In this document: positions 7,660 through 15,935 of the stretch, piece after piece | Layout: every line of letters starts with the position of its first letter | Position numbering within the stretch: position 1 is the first letter of the stretch | Assembly (NCBI GenBank): GCA_963818695.1 | Contig: CAWFTG010000005.1 | Location: forward strand, 124,001 to 188,000 | Length of the DNA: 64,000 nucleotides | Direction of reading: 5' to 3' | Source of the DNA: AP-15 sp963818695 | GTDB lineage: Bacteria; Pseudomonadota; Alphaproteobacteria; ATCC43930; CGMCC-115725 | Made by a program: the position numbers and the translations under genes | The notes under the pieces: model-generated | Databases searched by the model: none | Told to the model about the DNA's origin: nothing | Seen by the model: only the letters and a program-made list of their open reading frames with translations

Positions 7660-8280
7660 TCACGTGATCGGGATTTCGATGTGCCTTTTGAAGGCGGGGC
7701 GCTCACGCAGTCGCTCGAACCAACCCTTGAGGTTTTTGAGCGGCGGCCGCTCGATCGGAAAGGCGTGCCAGCGATAGACCAAGGTTCCCAGCGTGATCTC
7801 GGCCAGGCTCAATTCCTCGCCGGCAAGGTAGGGATGGACCTCGAGCGCGTCATCGGCAATCGTCCAGGCGGCCAGCGCCTTGCGGCGCGCCGCCTCTACC
7901 GCCGCATGATCGCGCTGCTCCGGCCTGGTACGGATGAGGCCGAACAGCAACGCGCCCATTGGCGGGCCGACGCTGGAGAGTTGCCAGTCCATCCATCGCT
8001 CGACATGCGTTCGCGCCGCGGGGTCTTTCGGATAGAGCCGCTCGCCGTTGCGTGTCGTGCAGAGATAACGGCAGATCGTGTTCGATTCCCACATGACCAG
8101 ATCGCCGTCTTTGACGGTCGGCACGAGGCCGTTGGGGTTTAGCGCGAGGTATTCCGGATCTTGATTGCCGCCAAAAGGGCCGCCCAAATCGACGCGTTCA
8201 TGCTCGAGCCCAAGCTCGGCGCAACACCACAGCACCTTCTGCACGTTGGACGATGTGGTCCGCCCCCAGATCTTCAGCAT
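7660..8280 (-). CDS. Glutathione S-transferase family protein
   Basis: The 206-residue cytosolic protein begins with the GST thioredoxin-like fold. It has a Ser/Asn pair in Thr-Thr-Ser-Ser-Asn-Val-Gln-Lys near the active site. The cis-proline motif Val-Pro-Thr-Val is at about 54-57, and Glu-Ser-Asn-Thr-Ile follows and binds the gamma-glutamyl moiety. The C-terminal half is helical, with the N-capping Ser-Leu-Ala-Glu-Ile-Thr motif of GSTs. Substrate cannot be deduced. It stands alone, 92 bases upstream of the cytochrome c' start on the same strand. Confidence 0.88.
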   Translation of the reverse strand: MLKIWGRTTSSNVQKVLWCCAELGLEHERVDLGGPFGGNQDPEYLALNPNGLVPTVKDGDLVMWESNTICRYLCTTRNGERLYPKDPAARTHVERWMDWQLSSVGPPMGALLFGLIRTRPEQRDHAAVEAARRKALAAWTIADDALEVHPYLAGEELSLAEITLGTLVYRWHAFPIERPPLKNLKGWFERLRERPAFKRHIEIPIT

Positions 8281-8396
8281 TCCAGCCTCTCCGATTGGAT
8301 CCGGCCTATGGAGCCTCAGTTTTTACCGAAGCGCAACAGCGCGGTGGGCGAGAGGCGGTATGATCGCCCGGTGTATGATTGGGGGAGGAGGTGCCG

Positions 8397-8645
8397 ATGA
8401 ACCGATTTGCTTTCGCGCTCGTCGCTGTGTCTCTCTTGTGGCCGCTCAGCGCGGTGGCGACCCAACAGGGTCAATCGGCGATGAGAAGCTGGAAGACGAT
8501 GGACAACTGCGCGAGGCAGGCGCAGACCGCTTATCCCGATTTCAGCGCCGAGTCGAACGCCAAACGCGACGCCAAGCTGAAAGAATGCCTGAACGCCAAC
8601 GGCCTGCCCCCGCGAGCGCCGCTCGCGCAGCCCGGGTCCCGATAA
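8397..8645 (+). CDS. Small secreted protein of unknown function
   Basis: From the ATG at 8397, preceded by a strong AGGAGG Shine-Dalgarno at 8385-8390, the product is 82 residues. It has an N-terminal signal peptide (hydrophobic stretch to Ala-Val-Ala, about residue 21). A polar mature part follows with two cysteines (Asp-Asn-Cys-Ala-Arg and Lys-Glu-Cys-Leu-Asn), which could form one disulfide in the periplasm. I do not recognise the family. The frame also opens at 8379, but the ribosome-binding site supports 8397. It converges on the next gene; a GCCGGC hairpin lies in the 25-base gap. Confidence 0.65.
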   Translation: MNRFAFALVAVSLLWPLSAVATQQGQSAMRSWKTMDNCARQAQTAYPDFSAESNAKRDAKLKECLNANGLPPRAPLAQPGSR

Positions 8646-8670
8646 TTAAGGTGCCGGCCGCCGGCGTAGT

Positions 8671-9501
8671 TCAGCCGGCGTGGCCCTCCTCCCAGCCCTC
8701 CGCCATCGGCGGCAACGCGGGCACGCGTCGAAAAGCACCTTCGTCCGATCCGTCGCGAGCTCTGTCGACAAGAGCGAGCTGAGTATCGAGTTGAATACTC
8801 AGGCTGGAGGTGATCTCTAGTCGCGGGTCCTCGAACACATGCGTGCGGCGCCGCCGCCGCCATGCCATGACAGTCTCGTCGCGGGCCTGCAACAGCGCGG
8901 CGATCTGCGGACGGAAGAGCCGGATCATCGCGCCGATCCAGCGGTTGACGACCGCGGACGGCTCCCTCTCGGCGATCACGAAACGATCGAGCATCTGGGT
9001 CACATCCTCGGCCCGGTACCACGTTTCGCCGGTGACCCAGCGATTGGTGGTAAACAAGCGAATTGGCTCGCCGCGAGCATCGATGGCGATCGCAATAAGG
9101 TGGCTTACTTCGTCTCGCTCCCCGCGCTTGAGCGGCGCGGCCTGCGGCGGCAGCGCCGCGACATTGGCGACCGCCAGCTCAGGAAGGAGCAGCGGCACCA
9201 CGCCGCCCGGCATGCCCTCGGCTCGCAGAAAGGTGTGGAAGTGGCCGCGCTCCGCGGGTGGCCGGCTGTCGGGTGCATGCGCATGAAAAAAATATTGCGC
9301 ATGGCTTGTCGGGTCGAACACCTCCCCGGCGGGGTAATGACGCCAATCGCAAATCGGCGCCCCCCCCGTGACCCCACCGACAACGTCGGTGTTGTGGGCG
9401 GCGAGGTCGCGCCGGCAATCCCGGATGATCGCCGCGGCGGCTATCATCTGCTCGATTTCGACTTGGCTGATTCGCAAGCTTTCGCGGTCCGAATGTGCCA
9501 A
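8671..9501 (-). CDS. Conserved hypothetical protein with His-rich motifs
   Basis: This 276-residue protein has no signal peptide or membrane helix. The middle part holds two His-x-His motifs, Phe-Phe-His-Ala-His-Ala and Gly-His-Phe-His-Thr-Phe, separated by an acidic/proline loop. That spacing suggests a metal site (visible, but its function is inferred). The C-terminal third is rich in arginine (Ala-Trp-Arg-Arg-Arg-Arg-Arg-Thr). The frame has coding-like composition over its whole length. I cannot name a pathway. It lies downstream of the lipid transporter operon with a 37-base gap and could be read through from it. Confidence 0.6.
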   Translation of the reverse strand: MAHSDRESLRISQVEIEQMIAAAAIIRDCRRDLAAHNTDVVGGVTGGAPICDWRHYPAGEVFDPTSHAQYFFHAHAPDSRPPAERGHFHTFLRAEGMPGGVVPLLLPELAVANVAALPPQAAPLKRGERDEVSHLIAIAIDARGEPIRLFTTNRWVTGETWYRAEDVTQMLDRFVIAEREPSAVVNRWIGAMIRLFRPQIAALLQARDETVMAWRRRRRTHVFEDPRLEITSSLSIQLDTQLALVDRARDGSDEGAFRRVPALPPMAEGWEEGHAG

Positions 9502-9538
9502 CCGACCACCTCACGCGAACAAAACGCGTCCAAGATAG

Positions 9539-10180
9539 CTAACCTCGCTTCACCGACAAAGCGGGATTGGTAACCGTCCAAACGACGATTTCCTTCATCA
9601 CGCCACCGAGCGCCTCATCGAACGCCAATACGATGCTGGGAACGTTGTTGGCAGAAGCACGCTCGCGCCGCTCGAACGAGGTCTGCGTGACGACATCGCG
9701 GCTGGTGGGGTTGACGAGCCTGACAATGATCGCCACCCAGATCTCGGGCGGCGCATTAGCCGAATTGTACACGGCCTCGAAATGGCGAATTTCGGTCTCG
9801 AGGATGAAGTCCGCTCGCAATCCGACGGATTCCCGGTCGATCGCGGTGATCGCCTTGCTGTTCTCGAAGGATTGAAGAAGCGCCGTCTGCACCAGCAGGG
9901 GAGCGCGATCCGTCCACTCCGAATCGGCAAAATAGTCGATCGACACCGGGGACCGGCTCAATGCGATGCGGGATTTGTCGAGCCCTGCGGGTGCGAGAGG
10001 CTCGTTGATGAGGAGCTGAACGGAGCGGTGCGGCAAATTCGGCGGATAGGTGTTCTCCGGGGTGAGGCGATAGAGGTGTGGAGGCTCGCCACCTCCCAGC
10101 AAGCCCGAGCAGCCGGCAGGTGTTAATATCAGGACGCAAAGGACAAATCGGCGCGACAGGCGAACCGTCGGCCGTGTCAT
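9539..10180 (-). CDS. ABC-type transport auxiliary lipoprotein (PqiC/MlaB-partner type)
   Basis: The 213-residue protein has a lipoprotein signal (hydrophobic stretch, then Pro-Ala-Gly-Cys at about residue 24). It continues with the beta-rich domain of the ABC_trans_aux family: Leu-Tyr-Arg-Leu-Thr-Pro near the start, and Ile-Ala-Leu-Ser-Arg plus a tyrosine before an acidic stretch. Such lipoproteins work with MCE proteins in moving lipids between inner and outer membranes. Its ATG overlaps the mlaD stop in an ATGA, so it is the last gene of the four-gene mla operon. Confidence 0.88.
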   Translation of the reverse strand: MTRPTVRLSRRFVLCVLILTPAGCSGLLGGGEPPHLYRLTPENTYPPNLPHRSVQLLINEPLAPAGLDKSRIALSRSPVSIDYFADSEWTDRAPLLVQTALLQSFENSKAITAIDRESVGLRADFILETEIRHFEAVYNSANAPPEIWVAIIVRLVNPTSRDVVTQTSFERRERASANNVPSIVLAFDEALGGVMKEIVVWTVTNPALSVKRG

Positions 10181-11121
10181 TGCGGCTTATATCCCTCCCG
10201 CCGTTCGCCGAACAGCAGCCGTGCCGGATCATGCTCGACCGATGCAACGAACCAACTCAGTCCGGCGATAAAATGCTGCATGTCACTGACCAGGTTGCTG
10301 ACCTGGGTCAAGGTCGACTGTGTGAACTCATGCAGACCCGGGCGGTTTTCTTGCAGCACTTGCTGAAGTTGCCGGTTGGTGTCGACCAGATTTTTGGCGA
10401 GCCGATCGAAATCGGCCAACGCTTGCGAAGCCTCGTCCTTCAGGCCGCCTTTGCCCGCAAAGCCGTGGTCGATGTGGCCGAGTAGCGCTGTCATCTCCAG
10501 CACGGTCGTGTTCGCGTTACCAACGAGCTCGCTCACCTCCTTGCTGGGTGCGACAAAGGCCTCGGTTATCGTCCGAACATTCTGGAGGCTGTCGGAAACA
10601 GCCCTGCGGTTCTGCTCCGACAGCAGGTCATTGAGGTTGTCGACGGCGACGGTCAGCCGATCCAACAATTGGGGCCCTGCCTCGGTCACATGCTGGATTA
10701 CCGAGCTTCCCGCCGCGATGATCGGATAGCGATGACCCGGCTCCGGCTCGAGATCCTTGGCCTCGCGGGTCCCGCCGCGGATTTGGATAGTGGCGACACC
10801 GCTCAACAGATTGGTGTCGACAAACGCCCGGGCATCGGTCTTGATCGGAACGAGGTCCTTGTCGATTTCGACCGTGACCTGGATCTTTTCCAGATCGTCC
10901 GGATCGATTCGGACGTCGATTACCCGGCCGACGGTGATCCCGTTGTACTGGACTACCGAGCCTTTGCTGAGCCCCGTGACGGATCCCTTAAAAAAAATGT
11001 AATACCGCTTGAGGTCTTGTGCAAACTCGACGCGGCCCAGCGACAGCACTGCCACAAAGCCTATGACGATGGCAGCAAGTACGAATGCGCCGACTGCCAC
11101 ATAATGGGCTCTGGTTTCCAT
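10177..11121 (-). CDS. mlaD: MCE-domain substrate-binding protein of a phospholipid ABC transporter
   Basis: The start at 11121 has an AGGAG ribosome-binding site and yields 314 residues. An N-terminal membrane anchor (about 8-30) is followed by the MCE domain (Val-Gln-Tyr-Asn-Gly-Ile-Thr-Val-Gly-Arg-Val, about 57-67). A long helical C-terminus follows with heptad-like repeats that probably form a periplasmic needle or ring. MlaD-type proteins form hexamers that bind glycerophospholipids in the periplasm. A longer frame to 11289 overlaps mlaF and is not conserved-looking. It is third in the operon after mlaE and mlaF, with 25 bases to the mlaF stop. Confidence 0.92.
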   Translation of the reverse strand: METRAHYVAVGAFVLAAIVIGFVAVLSLGRVEFAQDLKRYYIFFKGSVTGLSKGSVVQYNGITVGRVIDVRIDPDDLEKIQVTVEIDKDLVPIKTDARAFVDTNLLSGVATIQIRGGTREAKDLEPEPGHRYPIIAAGSSVIQHVTEAGPQLLDRLTVAVDNLNDLLSEQNRRAVSDSLQNVRTITEAFVAPSKEVSELVGNANTTVLEMTALLGHIDHGFAGKGGLKDEASQALADFDRLAKNLVDTNRQLQQVLQENRPGLHEFTQSTLTQVSNLVSDMQHFIAGLSWFVASVEHDPARLLFGERREGYKPQ

Positions 11122-11146
11122 CTGCTCTCTCCTGAGGGAGCGCGGC

Positions 11147-11971
11147 TCATACCGGCGCCGCGCTCGGTGCTCCTTGCTCAGTCCCGGCGGCTTCCTCCGA
11201 GTGCTTCGCCGCCCGCCCGCGCGGGCCGTGAAAGTACGCGTGAATCCAGGGATGATTGTTATTGAGGAGCTGTTCAAGCGTGCCGACACGGACCTTTTTG
11301 TCTACCAATACCGCGACTCGGTCGCAGATCGCGAACAGGCTGTCGAGATCGTGCGTCACCATGAACACGGTCAGCCCGAGGCTAGCCTTAAGATCCCGGA
11401 TCAATCCGTCGAAGGCGCCGGCTGCGATCGGATCGAGACCCGCGGTAGGCTCGTCGAGAAAAACGACCTCCGGATCGAGCGCAAGAGCGCGAGCGAGCCC
11501 GGCGCGTTTGCGCATGCCTCCCGACAACTGAGCGGGATATTTCTCTCCGGCGTCCTCGGGCAAGCCGACCATGCCCACTTTGACCGCCGAGATCTCGTCC
11601 ATGAGGCTCAGCGGGATGTCGAAGTACTCCTTGATCGGCACTTCGATGTTCTGCGCTACCGTCAGCGAGCTGAACAGAGCGCCGTCCTGAAACAGCACTC
11701 CCCAACGTCTTTCGAGCTCTCGCCGTTGCAGGTCGCTCATCGCTAGGACGTCGCGCCCGAAAACCTCGACCTTGCCTTCGACCGGCCGGTTGAGCCCGAC
11801 GATCGTCCGCAGCAGGACCGATTTCCCGGAACCGGATCCGCCTACAATGCCGATAACTTCACCCTGCCGAACATCGAGGTCGAGACCGTCGTGCACCGTC
11901 TCGGCGCCAAATCGGTTGACGAGCCCGCGCACCCGGATGATTGGTCCCTCCGTGTGATCCGCCGCACTCAT
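11147..11971 (-). CDS. mlaF: ATP-binding protein of the Mla-type lipid ABC transporter
   Basis: From the ATG at 11971 the protein is 274 residues. The Walker A is Gly-Gly-Ser-Gly-Ser-Gly-Lys-Ser and the signature Leu-Ser-Gly-Gly-Met-Arg-Lys-Arg, the variant typical of MlaF. The Walker B region is Val-Val-Phe-Leu-Asp-Glu-Pro and the switch histidine is in Val-Thr-His-Asp-Leu-Asp. It powers lipid movement through MlaE on the cytoplasmic face. Its start overlaps the mlaE stop in an ATGA (4 bases). A frame extending to 12232 runs antisense-like through mlaE and is rejected. Confidence 0.93.
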   Translation of the reverse strand: MSAADHTEGPIIRVRGLVNRFGAETVHDGLDLDVRQGEVIGIVGGSGSGKSVLLRTIVGLNRPVEGKVEVFGRDVLAMSDLQRRELERRWGVLFQDGALFSSLTVAQNIEVPIKEYFDIPLSLMDEISAVKVGMVGLPEDAGEKYPAQLSGGMRKRAGLARALALDPEVVFLDEPTAGLDPIAAGAFDGLIRDLKASLGLTVFMVTHDLDSLFAICDRVAVLVDKKVRVGTLEQLLNNNHPWIHAYFHGPRGRAAKHSEEAAGTEQGAPSAAPV

Positions 11972-13116
11972 ATTCCGACAAAAGAGAAGACCATAGAGAA
12001 GGCCGCATCGGCGACGATGACGAAAAAAATCGCCTCGACCACCGAGAGCGTGGTCTGCCGCCCCACGCTCTCGGCGCTGCGAGCGACTTGAAAGCCTTCG
12101 TAGCAGCCGATCAGCGCGATTATGAAGGCGAAGAACGGCGCTTTGACCAAGCCGATCCAGAATGTCCAGGCATAGAGGGCCGATTGCAGCTGCCGAGTGA
12201 ATTGCGGGGGCGTGATGTCGAGCGAAACCCACGCCATCAAGGCACCCCCCAAAATTCCGAGAAGGTTGGCGCAGAGGGTCAGCATCGGCAAAGTCAGCAT
12301 CAGCCCGAACAGACGAGGGATGACCAGCACTTCGACAGGGTCGAGGCCGATTGTGCGCAGCGCGTCGATCTCCTCATTGACCCGCATTGTCCCGATCTGG
12401 GCGGTGAATGCGCTGCCCGAGCGGCCGGCGATGATAATCGCCGCCATCAGCACCCCGAGTTCGCGCAAAATCCCTACGCCCAGCAGATTGACCGTGTAGA
12501 TCTCGGCGCCAAAGCGGCGCAGCTGATCGGCACCCTGATAAGCGAGTACGACCCCTATCAAGAACGACAATAGGCCGACGATCGGCACGGCATTGACCCC
12601 GGTCTGTTCCATCTGGGCAACCAGCGCCGTCAGACGTAGACGGCGGGGGTGACGCAACACTCTTGCGGCCGCTAGGCAGATGACGCCGAAGAAGCTGAGA
12701 AGACTGAGGACACGACCGATGAGCCCCAGCGAAATCCGGCCAATTCTCTCGAGAAACCCAGTGAGCGTATGGTGCGCCGGGCGCGGATGAGGGGCGGGAA
12801 CCACCATTCCGCCCGCCCGGACTTGGTCAAATATGGGGGCGAGATTCGCCCGAAGGTTGCGGAACTCGACGATGTTGCCGTGCGCCGCCAGTTCGTGCTC
12901 GGTCCGCAGCAGCAGCCAAGCGCCGGCGGTGTCCAGCCGTTCGATGCCCGCCAGGTCAAGGGTAACCCGTTGGTCGCGGGACATATGGATTGCGTGCAGC
13001 CGCCGGTCGATTTCGGCGGCGGTTGCAACCAGCCATTCACCGGCCGCTGTGAGGACCAGCGCTCCAGGCTCTTCGGATTCGACCAGTGTCGCGGCGACGG
13101 ACGCCATGAGGTTCAA
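11968..13116 (-). CDS. mlaE: MlaE-type permease with N-terminal STAS-like domain
   Basis: The 382-residue protein joins an N-terminal STAS-like domain (about 1-110) to an MlaE permease domain. The STAS part contains Val-Thr-Leu-Asp-Leu-Ala-Gly-Ile-Glu-Arg-Leu-Asp-Thr-Ala-Gly, like MlaB. The permease has five or so helices and the conserved Ala-Gly-Arg-Ser-Gly-Ser-Ala-Phe-Thr-Ala-Gln-Ile-Gly-Thr-Met segment. In Escherichia coli MlaB and MlaE are separate proteins; here one fusion probably does both jobs. First gene of the mla operon, 110 bases from the divergent apt. The ATG at 13116 is followed by a second at 13107. Confidence 0.92.
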   Translation of the reverse strand: MNLMASVAATLVESEEPGALVLTAAGEWLVATAAEIDRRLHAIHMSRDQRVTLDLAGIERLDTAGAWLLLRTEHELAAHGNIVEFRNLRANLAPIFDQVRAGGMVVPAPHPRPAHHTLTGFLERIGRISLGLIGRVLSLLSFFGVICLAAARVLRHPRRLRLTALVAQMEQTGVNAVPIVGLLSFLIGVVLAYQGADQLRRFGAEIYTVNLLGVGILRELGVLMAAIIIAGRSGSAFTAQIGTMRVNEEIDALRTIGLDPVEVLVIPRLFGLMLTLPMLTLCANLLGILGGALMAWVSLDITPPQFTRQLQSALYAWTFWIGLVKAPFFAFIIALIGCYEGFQVARSAESVGRQTTLSVVEAIFFVIVADAAFSMVFSFVGI

Positions 13117-13226
13117 GGGTTCAGAGTGCGCTTATCCGCCGGGCGAGGCCTTCCCAACTACAAGAAAAGCGGCTATGCCGCAACGATCTCCATTTCAAAA
13201 GCCGTCGATTCGTCGAGGACGACCCC

Positions 13227-13742
13227 ATGGACCTAAAGCAGCATATTCGGTCGATACCTGATTTTCCGAAGCCGGGCATCGTCTTCTACGACATCTCCAC
13301 CTTGCTGGCCCATCCCGAGGCCTGGCAAACGACCGTCCGTCGCCTCGCCGAAGCGCTCCGGCCCCACAAGCCAGACCTGCTGGTCGGCATCGAATCCCGA
13401 GGCTTTCTCGTCGCTGCTCCTCTGGCGTATCAGCTCGGCCGCGGTTTCGCGATGGTTCGCAAACAAGGCAAACTGCCCGGCCAGACCGCCCGCTTCACCT
13501 ATGATCTCGAATATGGCACCGACACCATCGAGATCCAGGAGGACGCGATCATGCCGGGCCAGCGGGTCGCCGTACTCGACGATCTGCTGGCAACCGGAGG
13601 AACGATGCAAGCGGCCGTCAATCTCGTCCGTCAGCGCGGTGGCGAAGTCACCGCGGCGGCGTGCATCATCGAGCTGTCTTTCCTGAAGGGGCGCAGCCGC
13701 ATCGACGTGCCGTTCACGTCGATAGTCGCGTACGACAGCTAA
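13227..13742 (+). CDS. apt: Adenine phosphoribosyltransferase
   Basis: The 171-residue cytosolic enzyme makes AMP from adenine and PRPP. The PRPP loop Val-Leu-Asp-Asp-Leu-Leu-Ala-Thr-Gly-Gly-Thr is at about 115-125. The N-terminal Ile-Pro-Asp-Phe-Pro-Lys-Pro-Gly-Ile signature and the Ile-Glu-Ser-Arg-Gly-Phe substrate loop are also present. Length is normal for the family. It is divergent from the mla operon, and its 3' end overlaps the convergent methyltransferase by 4 bases, so there is no room for a separate terminator. Confidence 0.95.
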   Translation: MDLKQHIRSIPDFPKPGIVFYDISTLLAHPEAWQTTVRRLAEALRPHKPDLLVGIESRGFLVAAPLAYQLGRGFAMVRKQGKLPGQTARFTYDLEYGTDTIEIQEDAIMPGQRVAVLDDLLATGGTMQAAVNLVRQRGGEVTAAACIIELSFLKGRSRIDVPFTSIVAYDS

Positions 13743-14434
13743 TCAGCGGCCATGACCGGCGCGGAACCAAGGCTGCGCCCGATCACCGCGTAAAGCGGAT
13801 CGTCGCCGCGGGGGGGCGTCCGATCCAGGCAGCGGATATCGCCCCAATTCCCGGCTTGCACGAAATGTTCGGCAATCAGGCAGAGATGCCCGGCATCGTC
13901 GAGCAGGCACCAGCACCCGATCGCGCGCGTCGGCAGGCAACGGTTCGAGAATGTCACGATCAGCGGAGCGCCCGGTTTCAACACTCGCCCGGCTTCGCGG
14001 ATCACGTCGCACGGCCGCGTCAAATACTGGATCGCGACGCAGATCGCAGCGGCATCGAACTCGGCGGCAGCAAAGGGCAGGTGCGGATCGCAGTTCAAAT
14101 CCTGTGTGTGCCACTCGTCGAGAAACGGATTTTCCGCCAGCTCCTGCGAATTGAGGCCAACCCCGACGACCCGCGAATAGGGGATTTCGGGCGGCAAATG
14201 GCTAACCCAACCCGACATCAGATCGAGGATGGCGCCGCCGGGTGGCAGGACCTCACGATACAACTCGGTGACCGCGGCGAGCGCGGCCGCGTCGATTTGC
14301 CGGGCGCGCGCCAGTTCGCAACCGGCGAACGCCGCGGGTCGCATCTCAAGGTGCGCTGGTGCAGTGATCGGAAGGAGCGCCATAACCCCGCCTCCAGCCT
14401 GTTTGGCTTCAGATAGGGATGGCGCGAAGGTCAA
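13739..14434 (-). CDS. SAM-dependent class I methyltransferase-like protein
   Basis: The 231-residue protein shows a Rossmann-type motif I region (Ile-Leu-Asp-Leu-Met-Ser-Gly-Trp-Val) and an acidic second strand (Val-Val-Gly-Val-Gly-Leu-Asn). Motif IV is near Phe-Asp-Ala-Ala-Ala-Ile-Cys-Val-Ala-Ile-Gln-Tyr-Leu. Motif I departs from the classical Gly-x-Gly-x-Gly, as in the bacterial 'DLMSSWVSH' subgroup of methyltransferases. The substrate is unknown. Start at 14434 gives a hydrophilic leader; an internal ATG at 14383 would also fit. Confidence 0.75.
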   Translation of the reverse strand: MTFAPSLSEAKQAGGGVMALLPITAPAHLEMRPAAFAGCELARARQIDAAALAAVTELYREVLPPGGAILDLMSGWVSHLPPEIPYSRVVGVGLNSQELAENPFLDEWHTQDLNCDPHLPFAAAEFDAAAICVAIQYLTRPCDVIREAGRVLKPGAPLIVTFSNRCLPTRAIGCWCLLDDAGHLCLIAEHFVQAGNWGDIRCLDRTPPRGDDPLYAVIGRSLGSAPVMAAD

Positions 14435-14457
14435 TCCATAGCGAAGTAGCCGAAACT

Positions 14458-15585
14458 CTAAGGTTTATCCCCTGCGAGTATTTGTTCGGGCGGCGTGAAC
14501 GGGAGTCCCAGATCGCGAGCAACCGCTGGATGAGTGATCCGCCCCCGGCAGATGTTTAGGCCGTTTCGCAAATGCACGTCTTCGCGTATAGCGCTCTGCC
14601 AGCCATGATCGGCGAGTGCCAGCACATACGGCAAGGTTGCGTTGTTGAGCGCGACGGTCGAGGTGCGGGCAACCGCCCCTGGCATATTGGTCACACAATA
14701 ATGGACGACCCCCTCCTCCACGTAGGTTGGCGCGGCATGCGTGGTCGGTCGGCTCGTCTCGAAGCAGCCACCCTGGTCGATTGAAATGTCGACCACGACC
14801 GCACCCGGTTTCATCGCTCGGACGAGGGCGCGGCTGACGAGTTTGGGTGCCGCCGCGCCCGGGATCAGCACTGCCCCGATAACCAGATCGGCGGCGGTCA
14901 CCTCGCGCTCGATATTCTGCATCGTCGAGAACAGCGTGTGGAGCTGAGCCCCGAATTGCAGGTCGAGCTCGTATAACCGCGGCAGGGAGCGGTCGATGAC
15001 CGTGACATAGGCTTCCATGCCCATCGCCATCCGCGCCGCATTGGTCCCCGATACACCGCCGCCGAGGATCACCACCTTCGCGGCGGGGACGCCCGGAACT
15101 CCGCCAAGAAGCACGCCGATGCCGCCCTGCTCCTTCTCCAGGCAGTGGGCCCCGACCTGCACGGCCATGCGACCCGCGACTTCGCTCATCGGCGCGAGAA
15201 GCGGCAGCCCGCCCCGCGCGTCAGTCACCGTCTCGTAGGCGATCGCAACGGCGCCCGACCGAATCAGCGCCTCAGCCAGCATTTTGTCCGCGGCCAGGTG
15301 CAGATAGGTGAACAGCACCTGGCCCTCACGCAGCGCGGCCGCCTCCTGCGGTTGCGGCTCCTTGACCTTGACGAGCAGTTCCGCGGCGGTGAACACTTCG
15401 GTCGCGCTCGACGATATCTTGGCCCCGACAGCCTCGTAGCCAGCGTCCTCGAAGCCGACGCCAGCCCCCGCGCCAATTTCAACAACGACCTCGTGGCCGT
15501 GGTGCACCAGCTCCCTAACACTTCCCGGGGTGAGGCCGACGCGGTATTCGTGGCTTTTCACCTCTTTTGGCACACCGATCAGCAT
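14458..15585 (-). CDS. ald: Alanine dehydrogenase
   Basis: The 375-residue enzyme interconverts L-alanine and pyruvate with NAD. The N-terminal Met-Leu-Ile-Gly-Val-Pro-Lys-Glu-Val-Lys, the catalytic lysine/histidine region (Lys-Val-Lys-Glu-Pro-Gln; Thr-Tyr-Leu-His-Leu-Ala) and the nucleotide loop Gly-Gly-Gly-Val-Ser-Gly-Thr-Asn-Ala are all in place. The conserved His-Tyr-Cys-Val-Thr-Asn-Met-Pro-Gly-Ala-Val motif is also present. Length is normal. Transcribed alone; the methyltransferase lies 24 bases downstream on the same strand. Confidence 0.95.
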   Translation of the reverse strand: MLIGVPKEVKSHEYRVGLTPGSVRELVHHGHEVVVEIGAGAGVGFEDAGYEAVGAKISSSATEVFTAAELLVKVKEPQPQEAAALREGQVLFTYLHLAADKMLAEALIRSGAVAIAYETVTDARGGLPLLAPMSEVAGRMAVQVGAHCLEKEQGGIGVLLGGVPGVPAAKVVILGGGVSGTNAARMAMGMEAYVTVIDRSLPRLYELDLQFGAQLHTLFSTMQNIEREVTAADLVIGAVLIPGAAAPKLVSRALVRAMKPGAVVVDISIDQGGCFETSRPTTHAAPTYVEEGVVHYCVTNMPGAVARTSTVALNNATLPYVLALADHGWQSAIREDVHLRNGLNICRGRITHPAVARDLGLPFTPPEQILAGDKP

Positions 15586-15743
15586 CGGAAACTCCGCTCG
15601 GCCGACGAAGGCGCATAAACGGTGGTTATGAACTTAGGTTTCTTCCGCGACACTTTGTCGCGCTCAGGCGAATAGTCTATACGCCGTCCGAAATCCGTCG
15701 ACACTGTGCTCCAAAATCCGTGTCCTTGCACAGGTCGTCACCA

Positions 15744-15935
15744 TTGGAAACAGTCGTTGAGTTCGCTCTCATCTATCTCGCGGTCGGCGCCGTGTTGTTT
15801 GCGTTGGTCCCCGGTCAGGCCATGCCCTGCGATTTCCATTGGCGCAGTCAGGCGGACGCGTTTCGCGACAGCGTGCCAGAAGTTCTCGCCTGGCCTGTCG
15901 TGCTTTGGCGGCTTTGCCGGGGCTTTCTCGATTAA
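15744..15935 (+). CDS. Small single-pass membrane protein (hypothetical)
   Basis: A 63-residue product is possible from the TTG at 15744. One N-terminal helix (Val-Glu-Phe-Ala-Leu-Ile-Tyr-Leu-Ala-Val-Gly-Ala-Val-Leu) is followed by a polar linker and an amphipathic Trp-Pro-Val-Val-Leu-Trp-Arg-Leu end. The frame extends further upstream without membrane-like or conserved sequence. It ends 4 bases inside the convergent oxidoreductase. The reading is plausible from composition only, with no strong ribosome-binding site. Confidence 0.4.
   Translation: METVVEFALIYLAVGAVLFALVPGQAMPCDFHWRSQADAFRDSVPEVLAWPVVLWRLCRGFLD

Noticed and set aside
10177..11289. Longer MlaD start at 11289
   Set aside because: The extra 56 codons overlap mlaF, are Arg-rich and not conserved-looking; the ATG at 11121 has a good ribosome-binding site.
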